DNA of 64,000 nt from Spirosoma aerolatum (lineage in GTDB: Bacteria; Bacteroidota; Bacteroidia; Cytophagales; Spirosomataceae), in contig NZ_CP020104.1 of the NCBI RefSeq assembly GCF_002056795.1, positions 3,731,001 through 3,795,000 on the forward strand, read 5' to 3'. Each line of letters starts with the position of its first letter. The first letter of the stretch is position 1. A program made the translations under genes and the position numbers. The notes under the pieces are model-generated. The model saw only the letters and a program-made list of their open reading frames with translations. It had not been told where the DNA came from and ran no database searches. Of this stretch, positions 9,648 to 18,444 are shown one piece after another.

Positions 9648-12533
9648 ATGAATCAATCAATTTATACTCGAAAATCCTGGCTGGCCCGCTGGAAACGCCC
9701 ATATACGGTAGCTTTAAATAGTCTGCTGGTGTTGGGTTTGGCCTCGTTCGTGGTCGATGAAGGGGCCATGAAACCCGACGAAAGTCGATTTACACCCGTC
9801 GTACTGGCCGAAGATCTTGATGAGCCGATGGTGTTTGACGTGGCCAAAGATGGAACGGCCTACATCATCGAACGGAAGGGAGCTTTCAAAAAATATGATC
9901 CGGTTACCAAAACCGTCGATCTGATTGGTACCATTCCGGTCAATACTAAATACACTTCTGCCGAAGGACGGGTGACCGAAGCCGAAGAAGGGCTGATGGG
10001 GCTGAGCCTCGACCCAAATTTTGACCAAAACCACTGGGTGTATCTGTATTACGCGCACCCGACGGAGAAAAAACATATGCTGACACGCTGGGAGCTACGC
10101 GATGGTAAGCTGGTCGATAAGTCGGAGAAAGTCATGCTTGAAGTGGCAACCCAGCGCGAAGTATGCTGCCATACGGGTGGGGGCATGACCTGGGATCGTT
10201 CTGGAAACCTGTATCTGACGGTTGGTAACAACACGGGTAATCAGCAGGCGGCTCAAACCGATGAGCGCCCTGGCCGTAGCAGTTGGGATGATCAGGGACA
10301 TGCCGGTAATACAAATGACCTGCGTGGAAAAATCCTGCGTATCCATCCGCAACCCGATGGAACCTATACCATTCCCGATGGAAACCTTTTTCCAAAAGGG
10401 ACGGCGAAAACCCGACCTGAAATTTATTCAATGGGGCACCGGAACGCCTGGCGCATTTCTATCGATAGCAAAACCGGCTATGTGTATTGGGGGGAAGTTG
10501 GACCCGATGCGACCTCCGATTCGGAGATTGGCCCACGAGGATACGATGAGTTGAACCAGGCTCGGAAACCAGGGAATTTCGGTTGGCCGTGGTTCGTCGG
10601 CAATCGGCAGGCGTTCCCGGTGTATGACTACGGCGAAAAGAAACCCCTTGAGAAAAAAGATCCCGATCATCTGGTCAATAGTTCGCCTAACAACACAGGT
10701 TTGCGCGACTTGCCGCCAGTGGCTCCCTCGTTCATTTACTACCCCTATGGTGTGTCGGAAGAATTCCCGCTGGTCGGTACGGGGTCTCGTTCGGCAACGG
10801 GTGGGCCCATCTATCACCAGGCTGACTTTAAAGGGGCCAAGCGCCCCTGGCCAGCGTATTACGAGGGCAAATGGATCGCCACAGATTTCTCGCGGGGTTG
10901 GATTATGGCTATTACGATGGATGCTGAGGGTAACTATAAATCGATGGAGCGTTTTCTGCCCAGCTACCATCCCGTTGAGCCAATCGATATGAAATTTGGC
11001 CCCGATGGCGATATGTACATTCTGGAATACGGTAGCAACTGGTTCCGAAAAAGCAATAACTCCCGACTGGTGCGAATTGAATACAATGGGGGTAACCGAA
11101 AACCCATCGTGTTTGCATCGGCCAGTAAGCAGGGAGGCACTGTACCACTGAAGTTAACACTGTTGGCAGATGGCACCAAAGACTACGATGGCGATAAACT
11201 GAAGTATCAGTGGAAAGTATCGGCACCCGGTGTGGCCCCGAAAGTGTTTCATGAAGCCAATCCGGCCGTTACGTTCGATAAGCCGGGTGTGTATACTGCC
11301 CAATTAACGGTGACGGACCCTAAGGGAGCTTCGAATAGCCAGTCGGTGAAAATTATTGCAGGCAATGAGCCACCTGCGGTAGCGGTCAATCTGAGCAGTA
11401 ACAAAACGTTTTTCTTCCCGAACCAGCCGATCCAATACGCGGTTAGCGTCGATGATAAGGAAGATGGTAGTTTGACGGATGGTAAAATTACACCGGCACG
11501 GGTGGCTATGAGTATCGATTACACCTCCGAAGGGTTCGATTATGCCGAAGTGGTACAGGGGCAGCGGAGTGTCGATGCATCGACCCAGTACGCTGTTGCG
11601 CAGGCGCTTATCAGTCAGAGCGATTGTAAGGTTTGCCATCAGGTAGCCAGTAAATCGGTTGGGCCGATGTTTACGGCAATTGCGGCCAAATACAAAGGCA
11701 ATGCTGATGCGACTGAAAAGCTGGTCAAGAAAATACGTAATGGTGGGGTTGGTGTCTGGGGTGATGTCGCTATGCCTGGTCACCCGGCCATGTCGGTTGC
11801 CGACGCCGAGACCATTGTGAAATATATTCTGAATGTCAACGAGAAAACATACAGTACGTTGCCAGCAAAAGGAACTTATGTGGTTAAATTGCCTGAAGGC
11901 GACAATGGGCAAGGGTCGGTTTTGGTACGAGCCGCTTATACCGACAAAGGAGGAAAGGGTGTTCCGGCCCAGACTTCCGAAAATCTGATAGTACTTCGTA
12001 GTGCGCAGGTGTATGCGTCCAGTGCAGCCGTTGTGAAAGGAGCTGAATTGAAGGCACGAGGTATGGGAGCAGGCATGAACGTGATTCCATACGCAAATTC
12101 ATACATCGGTTTTCAGAAAATTGACCTGACCGGTATCAAAAAACTTGACCTGAATGCGTCTGCACAGCGTCGGGAAGGGAGTGCGGGCGGTACGATAGAA
12201 GTACACATCGATTCGCCCACAGGTCCCATGATTGGTGAAGCGACACTGGAAGTGGCCCCGGAGGTGGATATGGCGAAACTGATGGCACAAATGGAATCGG
12301 GGGCTGCCAATCAGCCCGCAGCCGGAGCCCCGAAAAGCACATCAACTGCCGCAGCGGCTACCCCGCCACCTGCCAACCCGTTCCGACGACCCATTCCATC
12401 AGTTAAGATGGCGTTGAAAGATACCGAAGGCATTCACGACGTTTATTTTGTCTTCAAGAATGACAAAGCCAAATCGATTCAGCCCCTGATGTCGCTGTCG
12501 AGTATAAAATTTATGGACTCTGTAAGCCAGTAG
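9648..12533 (+). CDS. Secreted PQQ-type sugar dehydrogenase fused to PKD, cytochrome c and CBM6-like domains
   Basis: A 961-residue exported protein with a basic N-terminus and hydrophobic segment at about 17-36. Residues 45-460 form a six-bladed glucose/sorbosone dehydrogenase propeller (EEGLMGLSLDPNF, GGGMTWDRSGNLYLTVGNN, YSMGHRNAWRISID, FGPDGDMYILEYGSNW). A PKD domain follows at about 485-570 (YDGDKLKYQWKV, PGVYTAQLTVTD). A c-type cytochrome follows with haem motif CKVCH (Cys660, Cys663, His664) and a likely axial Met in AMPGHPAMS. The C-terminal part (about 770-955) resembles a family 6 carbohydrate-binding module, interrupted by an Ala/Pro-rich linker. The layout suggests oxidation of a bound sugar with electrons passed to the covalently attached haem. 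It is co-transcribed with the Tat-exported TIM-barrel gene. Whether PQQ is bound is inference. Confidence 0.9.
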   Translation: MNQSIYTRKSWLARWKRPYTVALNSLLVLGLASFVVDEGAMKPDESRFTPVVLAEDLDEPMVFDVAKDGTAYIIERKGAFKKYDPVTKTVDLIGTIPVNTKYTSAEGRVTEAEEGLMGLSLDPNFDQNHWVYLYYAHPTEKKHMLTRWELRDGKLVDKSEKVMLEVATQREVCCHTGGGMTWDRSGNLYLTVGNNTGNQQAAQTDERPGRSSWDDQGHAGNTNDLRGKILRIHPQPDGTYTIPDGNLFPKGTAKTRPEIYSMGHRNAWRISIDSKTGYVYWGEVGPDATSDSEIGPRGYDELNQARKPGNFGWPWFVGNRQAFPVYDYGEKKPLEKKDPDHLVNSSPNNTGLRDLPPVAPSFIYYPYGVSEEFPLVGTGSRSATGGPIYHQADFKGAKRPWPAYYEGKWIATDFSRGWIMAITMDAEGNYKSMERFLPSYHPVEPIDMKFGPDGDMYILEYGSNWFRKSNNSRLVRIEYNGGNRKPIVFASASKQGGTVPLKLTLLADGTKDYDGDKLKYQWKVSAPGVAPKVFHEANPAVTFDKPGVYTAQLTVTDPKGASNSQSVKIIAGNEPPAVAVNLSSNKTFFFPNQPIQYAVSVDDKEDGSLTDGKITPARVAMSIDYTSEGFDYAEVVQGQRSVDASTQYAVAQALISQSDCKVCHQVASKSVGPMFTAIAAKYKGNADATEKLVKKIRNGGVGVWGDVAMPGHPAMSVADAETIVKYILNVNEKTYSTLPAKGTYVVKLPEGDNGQGSVLVRAAYTDKGGKGVPAQTSENLIVLRSAQVYASSAAVVKGAELKARGMGAGMNVIPYANSYIGFQKIDLTGIKKLDLNASAQRREGSAGGTIEVHIDSPTGPMIGEATLEVAPEVDMAKLMAQMESGAANQPAAGAPKSTSTAAAATPPPANPFRRPIPSVKMALKDTEGIHDVYFVFKNDKAKSIQPLMSLSSIKFMDSVSQ

Positions 12534-12549
12534 GCTGGTGAAAAATAGG

Positions 12550-12627
12550 TTGAGGGTTATTGTCTGAACGGTTTAGTTGCTTGGTTTTTAAGTGACTAGC
12601 TTTTTTTGGACGATAACCCTTGACTTG
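12550..12627 (+). terminator. Imperfect inverted repeat after the dehydrogenase gene
   Basis: TTGAGGGTTATTGTC near 12551-12566 pairs, with two mismatches, with GACGATAACCCTTGA near 12612-12627. A T-rich stretch (CTTTTTTTGG) lies in the loop, not after the stem, so termination is uncertain. Confidence 0.35.
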
Positions 12628-12672
12628 TTTTTAAACTTTCCAATCTTCTGGCGAGTTGCTAAAAATTAGTGA

Positions 12673-12708
12673 TTGAGTAAACGCATGCCGGAAGTTCCGG
12701 TATTTTTG
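12673..12708 (+). promoter_or_regulatory. Candidate promoter of the FKBP gene with an embedded palindrome
   Basis: TATTTTTG (12701-12708) matches the Bacteroidota -7 consensus TAnnTTTG and lies 30 nt before the ATG. TTG at 12673-12675 could serve as -33, though the 25-nt spacing is long. Directly upstream of the -7 box is CCGGAAGTTCCGG (12688-12700), a perfect 6+1+6 palindrome in repressor position. Confidence 0.45.
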
Positions 12709-12737
12709 TAGCATTATTACAACAAACCATTTGTATC

Positions 12738-13190
12738 ATGGCACAAGCAAAATCTGGCGACACCGTTCAGGTTCATTATACTGGCACGTTAGCCGATGGA
12801 ACGATTTTCGATTCGTCGGCAGGGCGAACTCCACTTGAATTTACGGTGGGCAGTGGCCAGGTGATTAAAGGCTTCGATGAAGGCGTTGCCGGCATGAACC
12901 AGGGCGAAAAGAAAACGATCAATATACCGGTCGAAGATGCGTATGGAGCAGCGAATGAGGAGATGATTTTTACGCTGAACCGTTCGGATATTCCCGATGA
13001 TATTCCCCTCGAAGAAGGGATGACCCTGAATATGCATGAAGATGGAAACCCTCGACCTATTCCGGTTATTGTTCGTAAACTCACCGATACCAGTGTAACG
13101 CTGGACGCCAATCATCCGCTGGCTGGCCATGATCTGACTTTCGAAATCGAACTCGTTGGTGTCAAATCCCCCTCTGGATTAATTTTATAA
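12738..13190 (+). CDS. slyD: SlyD-like FKBP-type peptidyl-prolyl cis-trans isomerase
   Basis: A 150-residue cytoplasmic FKBP without signal peptide. The FKBP half-domain is clear (VQVHYTGTLADGTIFDSS, PLEFTVGSGQVIKGFDEGV, GMNQGEKKTINIPVEDAYG). It is followed by the insert-in-flap segment (IPDDIPLEEGMTLNM) typical of SlyD chaperones and closes with NHPLAGHDLTFEIELVGV. Family members speed proline isomerisation and hold unfolded proteins. The His-rich, nickel-binding tail of E. coli SlyD is missing; the chain ends 12 residues after the domain. It stands alone and is convergent with an uncharacterised minus-strand gene. Confidence 0.93.
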   Translation: MAQAKSGDTVQVHYTGTLADGTIFDSSAGRTPLEFTVGSGQVIKGFDEGVAGMNQGEKKTINIPVEDAYGAANEEMIFTLNRSDIPDDIPLEEGMTLNMHEDGNPRPIPVIVRKLTDTSVTLDANHPLAGHDLTFEIELVGVKSPSGLIL

Positions 13191-13197
13191 CTAGTAG

Positions 13198-13242
13198 AGC
13201 ATGACGAGTGAAAGATCAGGCTTATGCTTCACTCGTCATGCT
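13198..13242. terminator. 15-bp perfect inverted repeat between convergent genes
   Basis: The arms at 13198-13212 and 13228-13242 (AGCATGACGAGTGAA and complement) enclose 15 nt. The right arm contains the stop codon (13236-13238) and the last codons of the minus-strand gene, so stem and coding end overlap. Confidence 0.7.
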
Positions 13243-13655
13243 TTGACCAGGTCTTCCAATTCCCGAAGGGCTGTTTGTATGCCCCGTAGATTAGCGCGGG
13301 CTACGTAAGCAGCCAACGCCACCGTAATAGCCCCTACATTCAGGGCAATTACAGGGTCCCCGATTCGGGTCAGACTTGTTTGAGCCTCTGTCGTTGCTTC
13401 CAGAATCTGAGTAGCTATATCAATCGCATTGGTAAAGGCTGGTCGGGCAACATGCGTCTGCAAATCCTGCGATCGGTTCAGTAGGCTGTTCTGATAGGCA
13501 TTGAGGTCAAGTTGCTGCTCATGAGACAATTCAAGCCAGTGGTGTACCTGGTATTCGTTCAGAGCACGAGCCATTTCGCAGTACCCACGAGTGATGTCAA
13601 GAATTTGAGTTGGTGTAAAGTCTTCCATAAACAGATTCAGCAAGAATCGGCTCAT
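13236..13655 (-). CDS. Uncharacterised helical protein
   Basis: I do not recognise the family. From the chosen ATG (13655) it has 139 residues. An ATG at 13628 (MEDFTPTQILDITRG, 130 residues) is equally plausible, and the frame stays open up to 13775 with less protein-like sequence. It appears all-helical: an acidic, Gln/Asn-rich first half (HEQQLDLNAYQNSLLNRSQ), an Ala/Thr-rich middle (AIDIATQILEATTEAQTSL) and a mildly hydrophobic segment (GAITVALAAYV), ending ALRELEDLVKA. There is no signal peptide. It is transcribed divergently from the UV endonuclease, 151 nt away, and convergently with the FKBP gene. Confidence 0.6.
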   Translation of the reverse strand: MSRFLLNLFMEDFTPTQILDITRGYCEMARALNEYQVHHWLELSHEQQLDLNAYQNSLLNRSQDLQTHVARPAFTNAIDIATQILEATTEAQTSLTRIGDPVIALNVGAITVALAAYVARANLRGIQTALRELEDLVKA

Positions 13656-13806
13656 TACTTGCAAATCAGACTGACTTGCCAGGTTAAGATAAATCACTCC
13701 CCGGCACCACGACTTAATTTTTGAACGAACGGTCAAAATAAAAAAGAGATTCAAAGCCCGGAGCTTTTCAGGCAAACCTGAACCCTATACATTCCGTTAA
13801 TCACTT

Positions 13807-14694
13807 ATGAATGGAATGTCGCATGCCGTTGGATATGCCTGTATTAATCTGAGTTTACAGGCCAGCAAGATCACTACTAACCGGGGAATGGTCCGGAAAA
13901 CCTTTACCCAGCGGGGTATTGCCTATGCCTCCGAACTAGCGCTGAAAAACGTTCAGGATCTACTAACAATCGTAGACTGGAACCTGAAAAATGGAATTCG
14001 GCTCTTTCGTATTTCATCCGACCTATTCCCCTGGGCTTCGGAATACCGTATTGCCAGCCTTCCTGATTTTCCTGCTATTCGGGCTACACTCGAAGAAATC
14101 GGTAGGCGTCCAATCCGGCTGACGATGCATCCGGGGCCCTTCAATAAGTTGGCTGGTGAAGGGAGTGTACTAGCTAATACGCTGGTGGATTTGGAATACC
14201 AGTCCGAAATTTTTGACCTGATGGGCTTAACGCCCTCGCACTGGAACAAGATCAACATTCATGTAGGAGGCACGTATGGCGATAAGTCGGCCACCTTAAC
14301 TCGATTTGCTCAGAACTTCCAGTTACTTTCTGAAAATTTACGCGCTCGTCTGACGGTTGAAAACGACGATCGACAGAGTCTGTATACCGTCGCTGATCTG
14401 GTATCGGTCTATGAGCGAACAGGTATCCCAATTGTCTTCGATTATTTTCATCATTCGCTGAACCCCGGTCATCAGACAGAAGAAGAGGCCTTCCTGACCG
14501 CTTACAATACCTGGGATGTACGACCCGTTTTTCATTATTCCGACTCCCGGCAGCAACATGAAGATCCCAAAGCCCGACAGGAAGCCCATGCCGATTGGCT
14601 CTATACAGTTCCGAATACCTACGGAAAAGAAGTGGATATCGTGTATGAGTGTAAGATGAAAGAGTTAGCGCTTATTAAGCTGAAAAACAGCTAG
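13807..14694 (+). CDS. uvsE: UV damage endonuclease UvsE/UVDE
   Basis: A 295-residue TIM-barrel metalloenzyme that nicks DNA 5' to UV photoproducts, starting photolyase-independent repair. The family's opening is clear (VGYACINLSLQ), followed by FRISSDLFPWAS, IRLTMHPGPFNKL, KINIHVGGTYGDK, RLTVENDDRQ, IPIVFDYFHHSLNP, PVFHYSDSR, AHADWLYTVP and DIVYECKMKELA. The His, Glu and Asp residues in these blocks are the metal ligands known from Thermus UVDE. Length is normal. An in-frame ATG at 13816 (MSHAVGY) is an alternative start. Monocistronic. Confidence 0.95.
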   Translation: MNGMSHAVGYACINLSLQASKITTNRGMVRKTFTQRGIAYASELALKNVQDLLTIVDWNLKNGIRLFRISSDLFPWASEYRIASLPDFPAIRATLEEIGRRPIRLTMHPGPFNKLAGEGSVLANTLVDLEYQSEIFDLMGLTPSHWNKINIHVGGTYGDKSATLTRFAQNFQLLSENLRARLTVENDDRQSLYTVADLVSVYERTGIPIVFDYFHHSLNPGHQTEEEAFLTAYNTWDVRPVFHYSDSRQQHEDPKARQEAHADWLYTVPNTYGKEVDIVYECKMKELALIKLKNS

Positions 14695-14869
14695 TTGTAG
14701 GGTTAACAGAAAATACTATTTTACCGTTACTGATGTAGTAATGAATCTTACGCATTTATTTCCTAGTAAACAGTAACTTACTAGCTCACCTTTCACTCTT
14801 AATCCAATAAATTCAATCGTCTTTCTTGACTTCAAGGCGGGTAGTCCATTTAAAAGCATCCACCCTTCG

Positions 14870-15442
14870 CTACATCGCTACTCTGGATAACCAGCCCCGC
14901 ATGTATTTTTCCTGGACGGGTGCTTTCTCCGCAATGTCAATGTATCGATACCCCTGTAAGATGTTGAGCACTTTAAGCAGTAGGACCGGGTTGGGGTGCT
15001 GGTTGGTTAAAGTGACCGTTTGGGAGCCAACAATACCATCCACCGGAAGATCAGGATATAGCTGCTGATTCTGATTCAATACATTCAGCGCCCGTTGTAA
15101 AAACTGGGCTGCAACAGTAATTCCCATATTTACCCCCGTATCGAAAAGCTCGTTGGCAATGTTCTGATTGTTCAGCGCATCCAGCCGAAGAACGTCCCAA
15201 TAGTTGGCTTTATAGCGGGAGCGTACCAGAACCATTAGCTTTTTATTGGCAAACATGACCGAATCGAAGTTCTTGCGAGCCGTTGTTTTCTTGATCTGGT
15301 CAATGATTGTCCAGCCTGCCCAATCACTGTTGGCATTTCGGGATATACCACCAAAGGTTTCTCCACCCATGTCGTCGGGGTCATTAGCGTAACCGGCCTC
15401 CACGTTCAGGGTAATGTTATAGCCTATATCAAAATTTGCCAT
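14870..15442 (-). CDS. Glycoside hydrolase family 108 muramidase with C-terminal peptidoglycan-binding domain
   Basis: A 190-residue protein without a signal peptide. The N-terminus has the GH108 signature, the probable catalytic Glu in NVEAGYANDPDDMGGETFGG, followed by KLMVLVRSRYKANYWDVLRLDAL. The second half is a PG_binding_3 domain (NELFDTGVNMGITVAAQFL, GIVGSQTV). Family members hydrolyse N-acetylmuramic acid linkages and occur as phage-type endolysins and as secretion activators. No other phage gene is recognisable nearby, so a domesticated lysozyme is the likelier reading. A gene fragment lies just upstream on the same strand. Confidence 0.88.
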   Translation of the reverse strand: MANFDIGYNITLNVEAGYANDPDDMGGETFGGISRNANSDWAGWTIIDQIKKTTARKNFDSVMFANKKLMVLVRSRYKANYWDVLRLDALNNQNIANELFDTGVNMGITVAAQFLQRALNVLNQNQQLYPDLPVDGIVGSQTVTLTNQHPNPVLLLKVLNILQGYRYIDIAEKAPVQEKYMRGWLSRVAM

Positions 15443-15784
15443 CTGTTCAGTACGTTAAAGCTCGAAAGGAGAAAAGTCCGCTATAGTGGTTAAGAACATG
15501 GCGGACTTTCTAATACAGTTTACCCGTCACTAAGCCCGCAATCACCGAGGAAATTTCAAGTTGCAAGGTATTTGTTACGGATTTATTGAGTTGCCAAACC
15601 TTAGTCTTCGGTCGATCTCTTTCGTAGGCGGCTGAAGTATTCTATGGTCGCCCTATTTCGAGCATTGACAATCATCGAAATCGTTTCATTCTACTTAGCA
15701 ATCGTATCGTTAGTTGCTGATCAACAATGGATTGGTGTTGAGTCTGGATCATCGACCTAGTATCACGAAGAGGCTTTTCGGAAC
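15443..15784. other. Intergenic region with short gene fragments
   Basis: No intact gene is seen. On the minus strand three short overlapping readings follow each other: one around 15770-15690 (MIQTQHQSIVDQQL), one around 15690-15610 (MIVNARNRATIEYFSRL) and a 43-codon open stretch at 15510-15641. On the plus strand an ATG near 15640 opens a 38-codon frame with a hydrophobic start. This looks like a decayed gene. Confidence 0.35.
15510..15641 (-). pseudogene. Possible 3' remnant of a gene upstream of the GH108 muramidase
   Basis: An open stretch of 43 codons with no start codon reads NTSAAYERDRPKTKVWQL, then an amphipathic segment and the hydrophobic end SSVIAGLVTGKLY before a TAG at 15510-15512. 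Composition is protein-like. An in-frame stop lies immediately upstream (15642-15644). It sits where a holin or spanin would be in a lysis cassette, but I cannot identify it. Confidence 0.25.
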
Positions 15785-15815
15785 AAAAAAGCCCGCTACC
15801 TTCCTGGTAGCGGGC
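15785..15815 (-). terminator. Rho-independent terminator, minus strand
   Basis: The stem GCCCGCTACC (15791-15800) / GGTAGCGGGC (15806-15815) has a 5-nt loop. Read on the minus strand it is followed by six T residues (15790-15785). It serves the secreted-protein gene ending at 15915. Confidence 0.88.
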
Positions 15816-15914
15816 GGAACTGGTTGGGCGGTCAGACTTGTCCGAAAAGACTAGCCGCTAAGTTGAGATTGTAGTGAACTGACCGAGGTGGGTCAATTGA
15901 TCGATGTGAGTGGC

Positions 15915-16520
15915 TTAGTGCCGAACATCAACACGCGTAATGAACTGCTTCTGGCTTGGGCCGACAACGAAGGTATAAGCACCATCGGGCAGGCTCGACA
16001 AATCGAACCGGCGGCTTTCGCCCTTGAACGAATCCGTCTGAACCAGAACGTTTTGCGTATCGTAAATAGCTACCGAAGCTGTCTCTACATTTTTGGCTGG
16101 CAGAACTACTTCGAACTTGTTCTTTTCATATGCTGTCAGGATAGGCTCAGCCACCTGTTTCAGGCTACGCTCATCAACCGACACAGCGTTTGATTTGATC
16201 GTAATCCCTTGCGACATCCACCAGGCGCTGTTACCGGCTGTCAGATAGTACTGACCATCGGGAAGGTTGTTCAGATTGAACGAAGTAGCACCTTTAGCGT
16301 TTTTAGCGATGAAACCCTGGTACAACACGTTGCCGTCAGCATCGATGATAGCCACGTCAACAGAAGCACCAGGCTTTGTATATACACGTACTTTCTTTTG
16401 TTCGGACTTCTCAACTTTCACACCACCCATTCCTGAACCATTGTCGGCTTTGACATCTCCCATGCCTGCCAGACTCCATACTGACAAGAGTACAGCAATT
16501 GATAAACGGAACTTTTTCAT
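15915..16520 (-). CDS. Secreted two-repeat beta-sandwich protein
   Basis: A 201-residue protein with a signal peptide (MKKFRLSIAVLLSVWSLAGMGDVKA). After a short Gly/Lys linker there are two similar beta-rich repeats of about 80 residues. Each has the pattern VxVxxxDxxGNVLYQ / ASVAIYDTQNVLVQ, then a Phe-x-Leu strand, then SLPDG or NLPDG, then a closing strand (NNLPDGQYYLTAG, SSLPDGAYTFVVG). This resembles the immunoglobulin-like or C-terminal sorting-type domains common in secreted Bacteroidota proteins. No enzymatic motif is visible. The gene is monocistronic, with its own terminator and a 430-nt AT-rich upstream region. The function is unknown. Confidence 0.8.
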   Translation of the reverse strand: MKKFRLSIAVLLSVWSLAGMGDVKADNGSGMGGVKVEKSEQKKVRVYTKPGASVDVAIIDADGNVLYQGFIAKNAKGATSFNLNNLPDGQYYLTAGNSAWWMSQGITIKSNAVSVDERSLKQVAEPILTAYEKNKFEVVLPAKNVETASVAIYDTQNVLVQTDSFKGESRRFDLSSLPDGAYTFVVGPSQKQFITRVDVRH

Positions 16521-16950
16521 TGGTTTGAAATTTTGTTTTAACCGTTACAAATTTGTGGGGTAAACTAGGTTTAATGCAATAGGTGGATAGGTATATGATG
16601 AATTTGGGGTGAATATTCTTGATTATGTACAAATTGCTATTTGTTAAATAGGGTGATTGTTGAAAAAGTACAAAAAGTCCCTCTTAATTACTAATTAATT
16701 GTATTTTTCTAATATTTCTAAAGAATAGGACTTTCGACGTTTGAAAACCTAGTTTTTATGTGTATAGTACAATTCGTTGATTTTTGGTATTTTTTCAATA
16801 TTCTGAATACGTATGAATTAGTTCTCGACCTAATGATATCTCTATTGGAAAAATATAATTTTTTGATTGAATAACCATGGTTGATTCCAGGGGAGCAAGT
16901 TGATCTTTTACGGAAAAGGCCGTATTTATGTCCAACTTATCCTAAGAACC
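16521..16950. other. AT-rich intergenic region
   Basis: About 430 nt between divergent genes, clearly richer in A/T than its surroundings (long runs such as TTATTTTTCTAATATTTC around 16700). No ORF, terminator or strong inverted repeat was found. It presumably holds promoters for both neighbours. Confidence 0.6.
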
Positions 16951-18213
16951 ATGCAGGCACTCGACTGGCAACGAAAAATCTACCTGAATGGCTTCGCTGG
17001 AAACACGCTAGCGATTCCGCCTGATTTCACCCAACTCGAACAGGCCGCCAGTCGACGCCTGTCGTCTGAAGCGGCTGCGTATATCATTGGGGGAGCCGGT
17101 CATGAACAGACGATTCAGGCCAATCGAAAAGGTTTTGAGCGGTGGCAACTGGTTCCCCGTATGCTGCATAATGTCGAGAATCCTGACCTGAGCATCGACC
17201 TGTTTGGCGAAAAATTGCCTACACCTATCGTATTGGCGCCTATAGGTGTTCTGGAAATGGCCCACCCCGATGCTGATCTGGCGGTAGCTAAAGCTGCTAC
17301 CTGTATGCAGATTCCGGCTATTTTCTCGAATCAGGCTTCGGTGTCAATGGAAGACTGTTCATCTGTGATGGGTAATACCCTGCGTTGGTTTCAACTGTAC
17401 TGGAGTCGTTCGCGTGAGTTGGTCGCCAGTTTTGTCAATCGGGCCGAAGCCTGTGGTTGTCGGGCTATTGTGCTGACCCTCGATACCACGATGCTGGGTT
17501 GGCGAACCCGTGATCTGGCGCTTGGCCATTTGCCCTTCCTGCATGGAAAAGGATTAGCTCAGTACACATCTGACCCTGTTTTTCAACGGTTACTTGACGA
17601 TTTTCTACAACAGCCACCGGCTGCTCGTCCATTCATTACGTTCTCAACCTTACAGCATCTGTTGGGAGCGGTTCGTCGGTATCCCACTGGTTCGTTTTTG
17701 ACGAAGCTTCGATCGGGGAGGGCAATGGGGGCCGTTTCGTTGTTTTCCAGCATCTATACGAATCCAGCCATTACCTGGGATGACCTGTCTTTCCTGCGTC
17801 AGCACACCCGACTGCCTATTCTGTTGAAAGGTATCCTGCATCCTGATGATGCCCGCAAAGCAATTGATTATGGGATGGATGGGATTATTGTTTCCAATCA
17901 TGGAGGCCGTCAGGTAGATGGGGCCATCAGTACGATCGAAGCGCTACCGGGTATTGTAGCCGCTGTGAAAGATCAATTGCCCGTGTTACTCGATAGTGGG
18001 ATTCGGGGAGGAGCTGATGTAGTGAAGGCGCTGGCGCTGGGTGCACGCGCTGTCTGCTTGGGGCGGCCTTACGTGTATGGGCTGGCTCTGGGTGGGCAGA
18101 CTGGGGTCGAAACCGTGATTCAGCATTTACTGGCCGATCTGGAGTTAACTCTTAGCCTGAGTGGACATAAATCAGTAGCCGAATTAACTCCGGATAGCCT
18201 GCGCCCAGCCTGA
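16951..18213 (+). CDS. FMN-dependent alpha-hydroxy-acid oxidase / lactate 2-monooxygenase family
   Basis: A 420-residue TIM-barrel flavoenzyme of the glycolate/lactate oxidase family. The ATG at 16951 (MQALDWQRKIYLNG) is preferred; an upstream TTG at 16900 extends the frame but adds non-conserved residues. FMN contacts and active-site features are visible: PIVLAPIGVLEMAHPDADL, FQLYWSRSRELVAS, LTLDTTMLGWRTRDL, ILLKGILHPDDA, the catalytic His in SNHGGRQVDGA, and the phosphate-binding end DSGIRGGADVVKAL with GRPYVYGLA. Members oxidise L-2-hydroxy acids with O2, and lactate 2-monooxygenase gives acetate and CO2; the substrate here is inferred by family only. Monocistronic. Confidence 0.9.
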   Translation: MQALDWQRKIYLNGFAGNTLAIPPDFTQLEQAASRRLSSEAAAYIIGGAGHEQTIQANRKGFERWQLVPRMLHNVENPDLSIDLFGEKLPTPIVLAPIGVLEMAHPDADLAVAKAATCMQIPAIFSNQASVSMEDCSSVMGNTLRWFQLYWSRSRELVASFVNRAEACGCRAIVLTLDTTMLGWRTRDLALGHLPFLHGKGLAQYTSDPVFQRLLDDFLQQPPAARPFITFSTLQHLLGAVRRYPTGSFLTKLRSGRAMGAVSLFSSIYTNPAITWDDLSFLRQHTRLPILLKGILHPDDARKAIDYGMDGIIVSNHGGRQVDGAISTIEALPGIVAAVKDQLPVLLDSGIRGGADVVKALALGARAVCLGRPYVYGLALGGQTGVETVIQHLLADLELTLSLSGHKSVAELTPDSLRPA

Positions 18214-18444
18214 GCAGCCAGGACCAACCCGATTTTTATTGCGATGATCTGTAACCACTCCCTTAGGGAGCCGTTAAATTAAATTCATTTAATCTGATTC
18301 CTCAAACTGGTAGCAGACCGCGATAGTTAGTAGTTTGGCCGCGTAGCCTTCCAGATAAAGGGCCGCAGGTTACTGTATTTGCGATGTCGTCTAATCACTG
18401 TAATCGACATGGCGATTTGCTGAACCATTACTGTTTATAAATTT

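Noticed and set aside
16900..16950. TTG start for the hydroxy-acid oxidase
   Set aside because: The extra residues do not fit the family N-terminus; ATG 16951 gives the usual start.
18258..18270. CTCCC-TTA-GGGAG hairpin as terminator of the hydroxy-acid oxidase gene
   Set aside because: The stem is only 5 bp and no T run follows.
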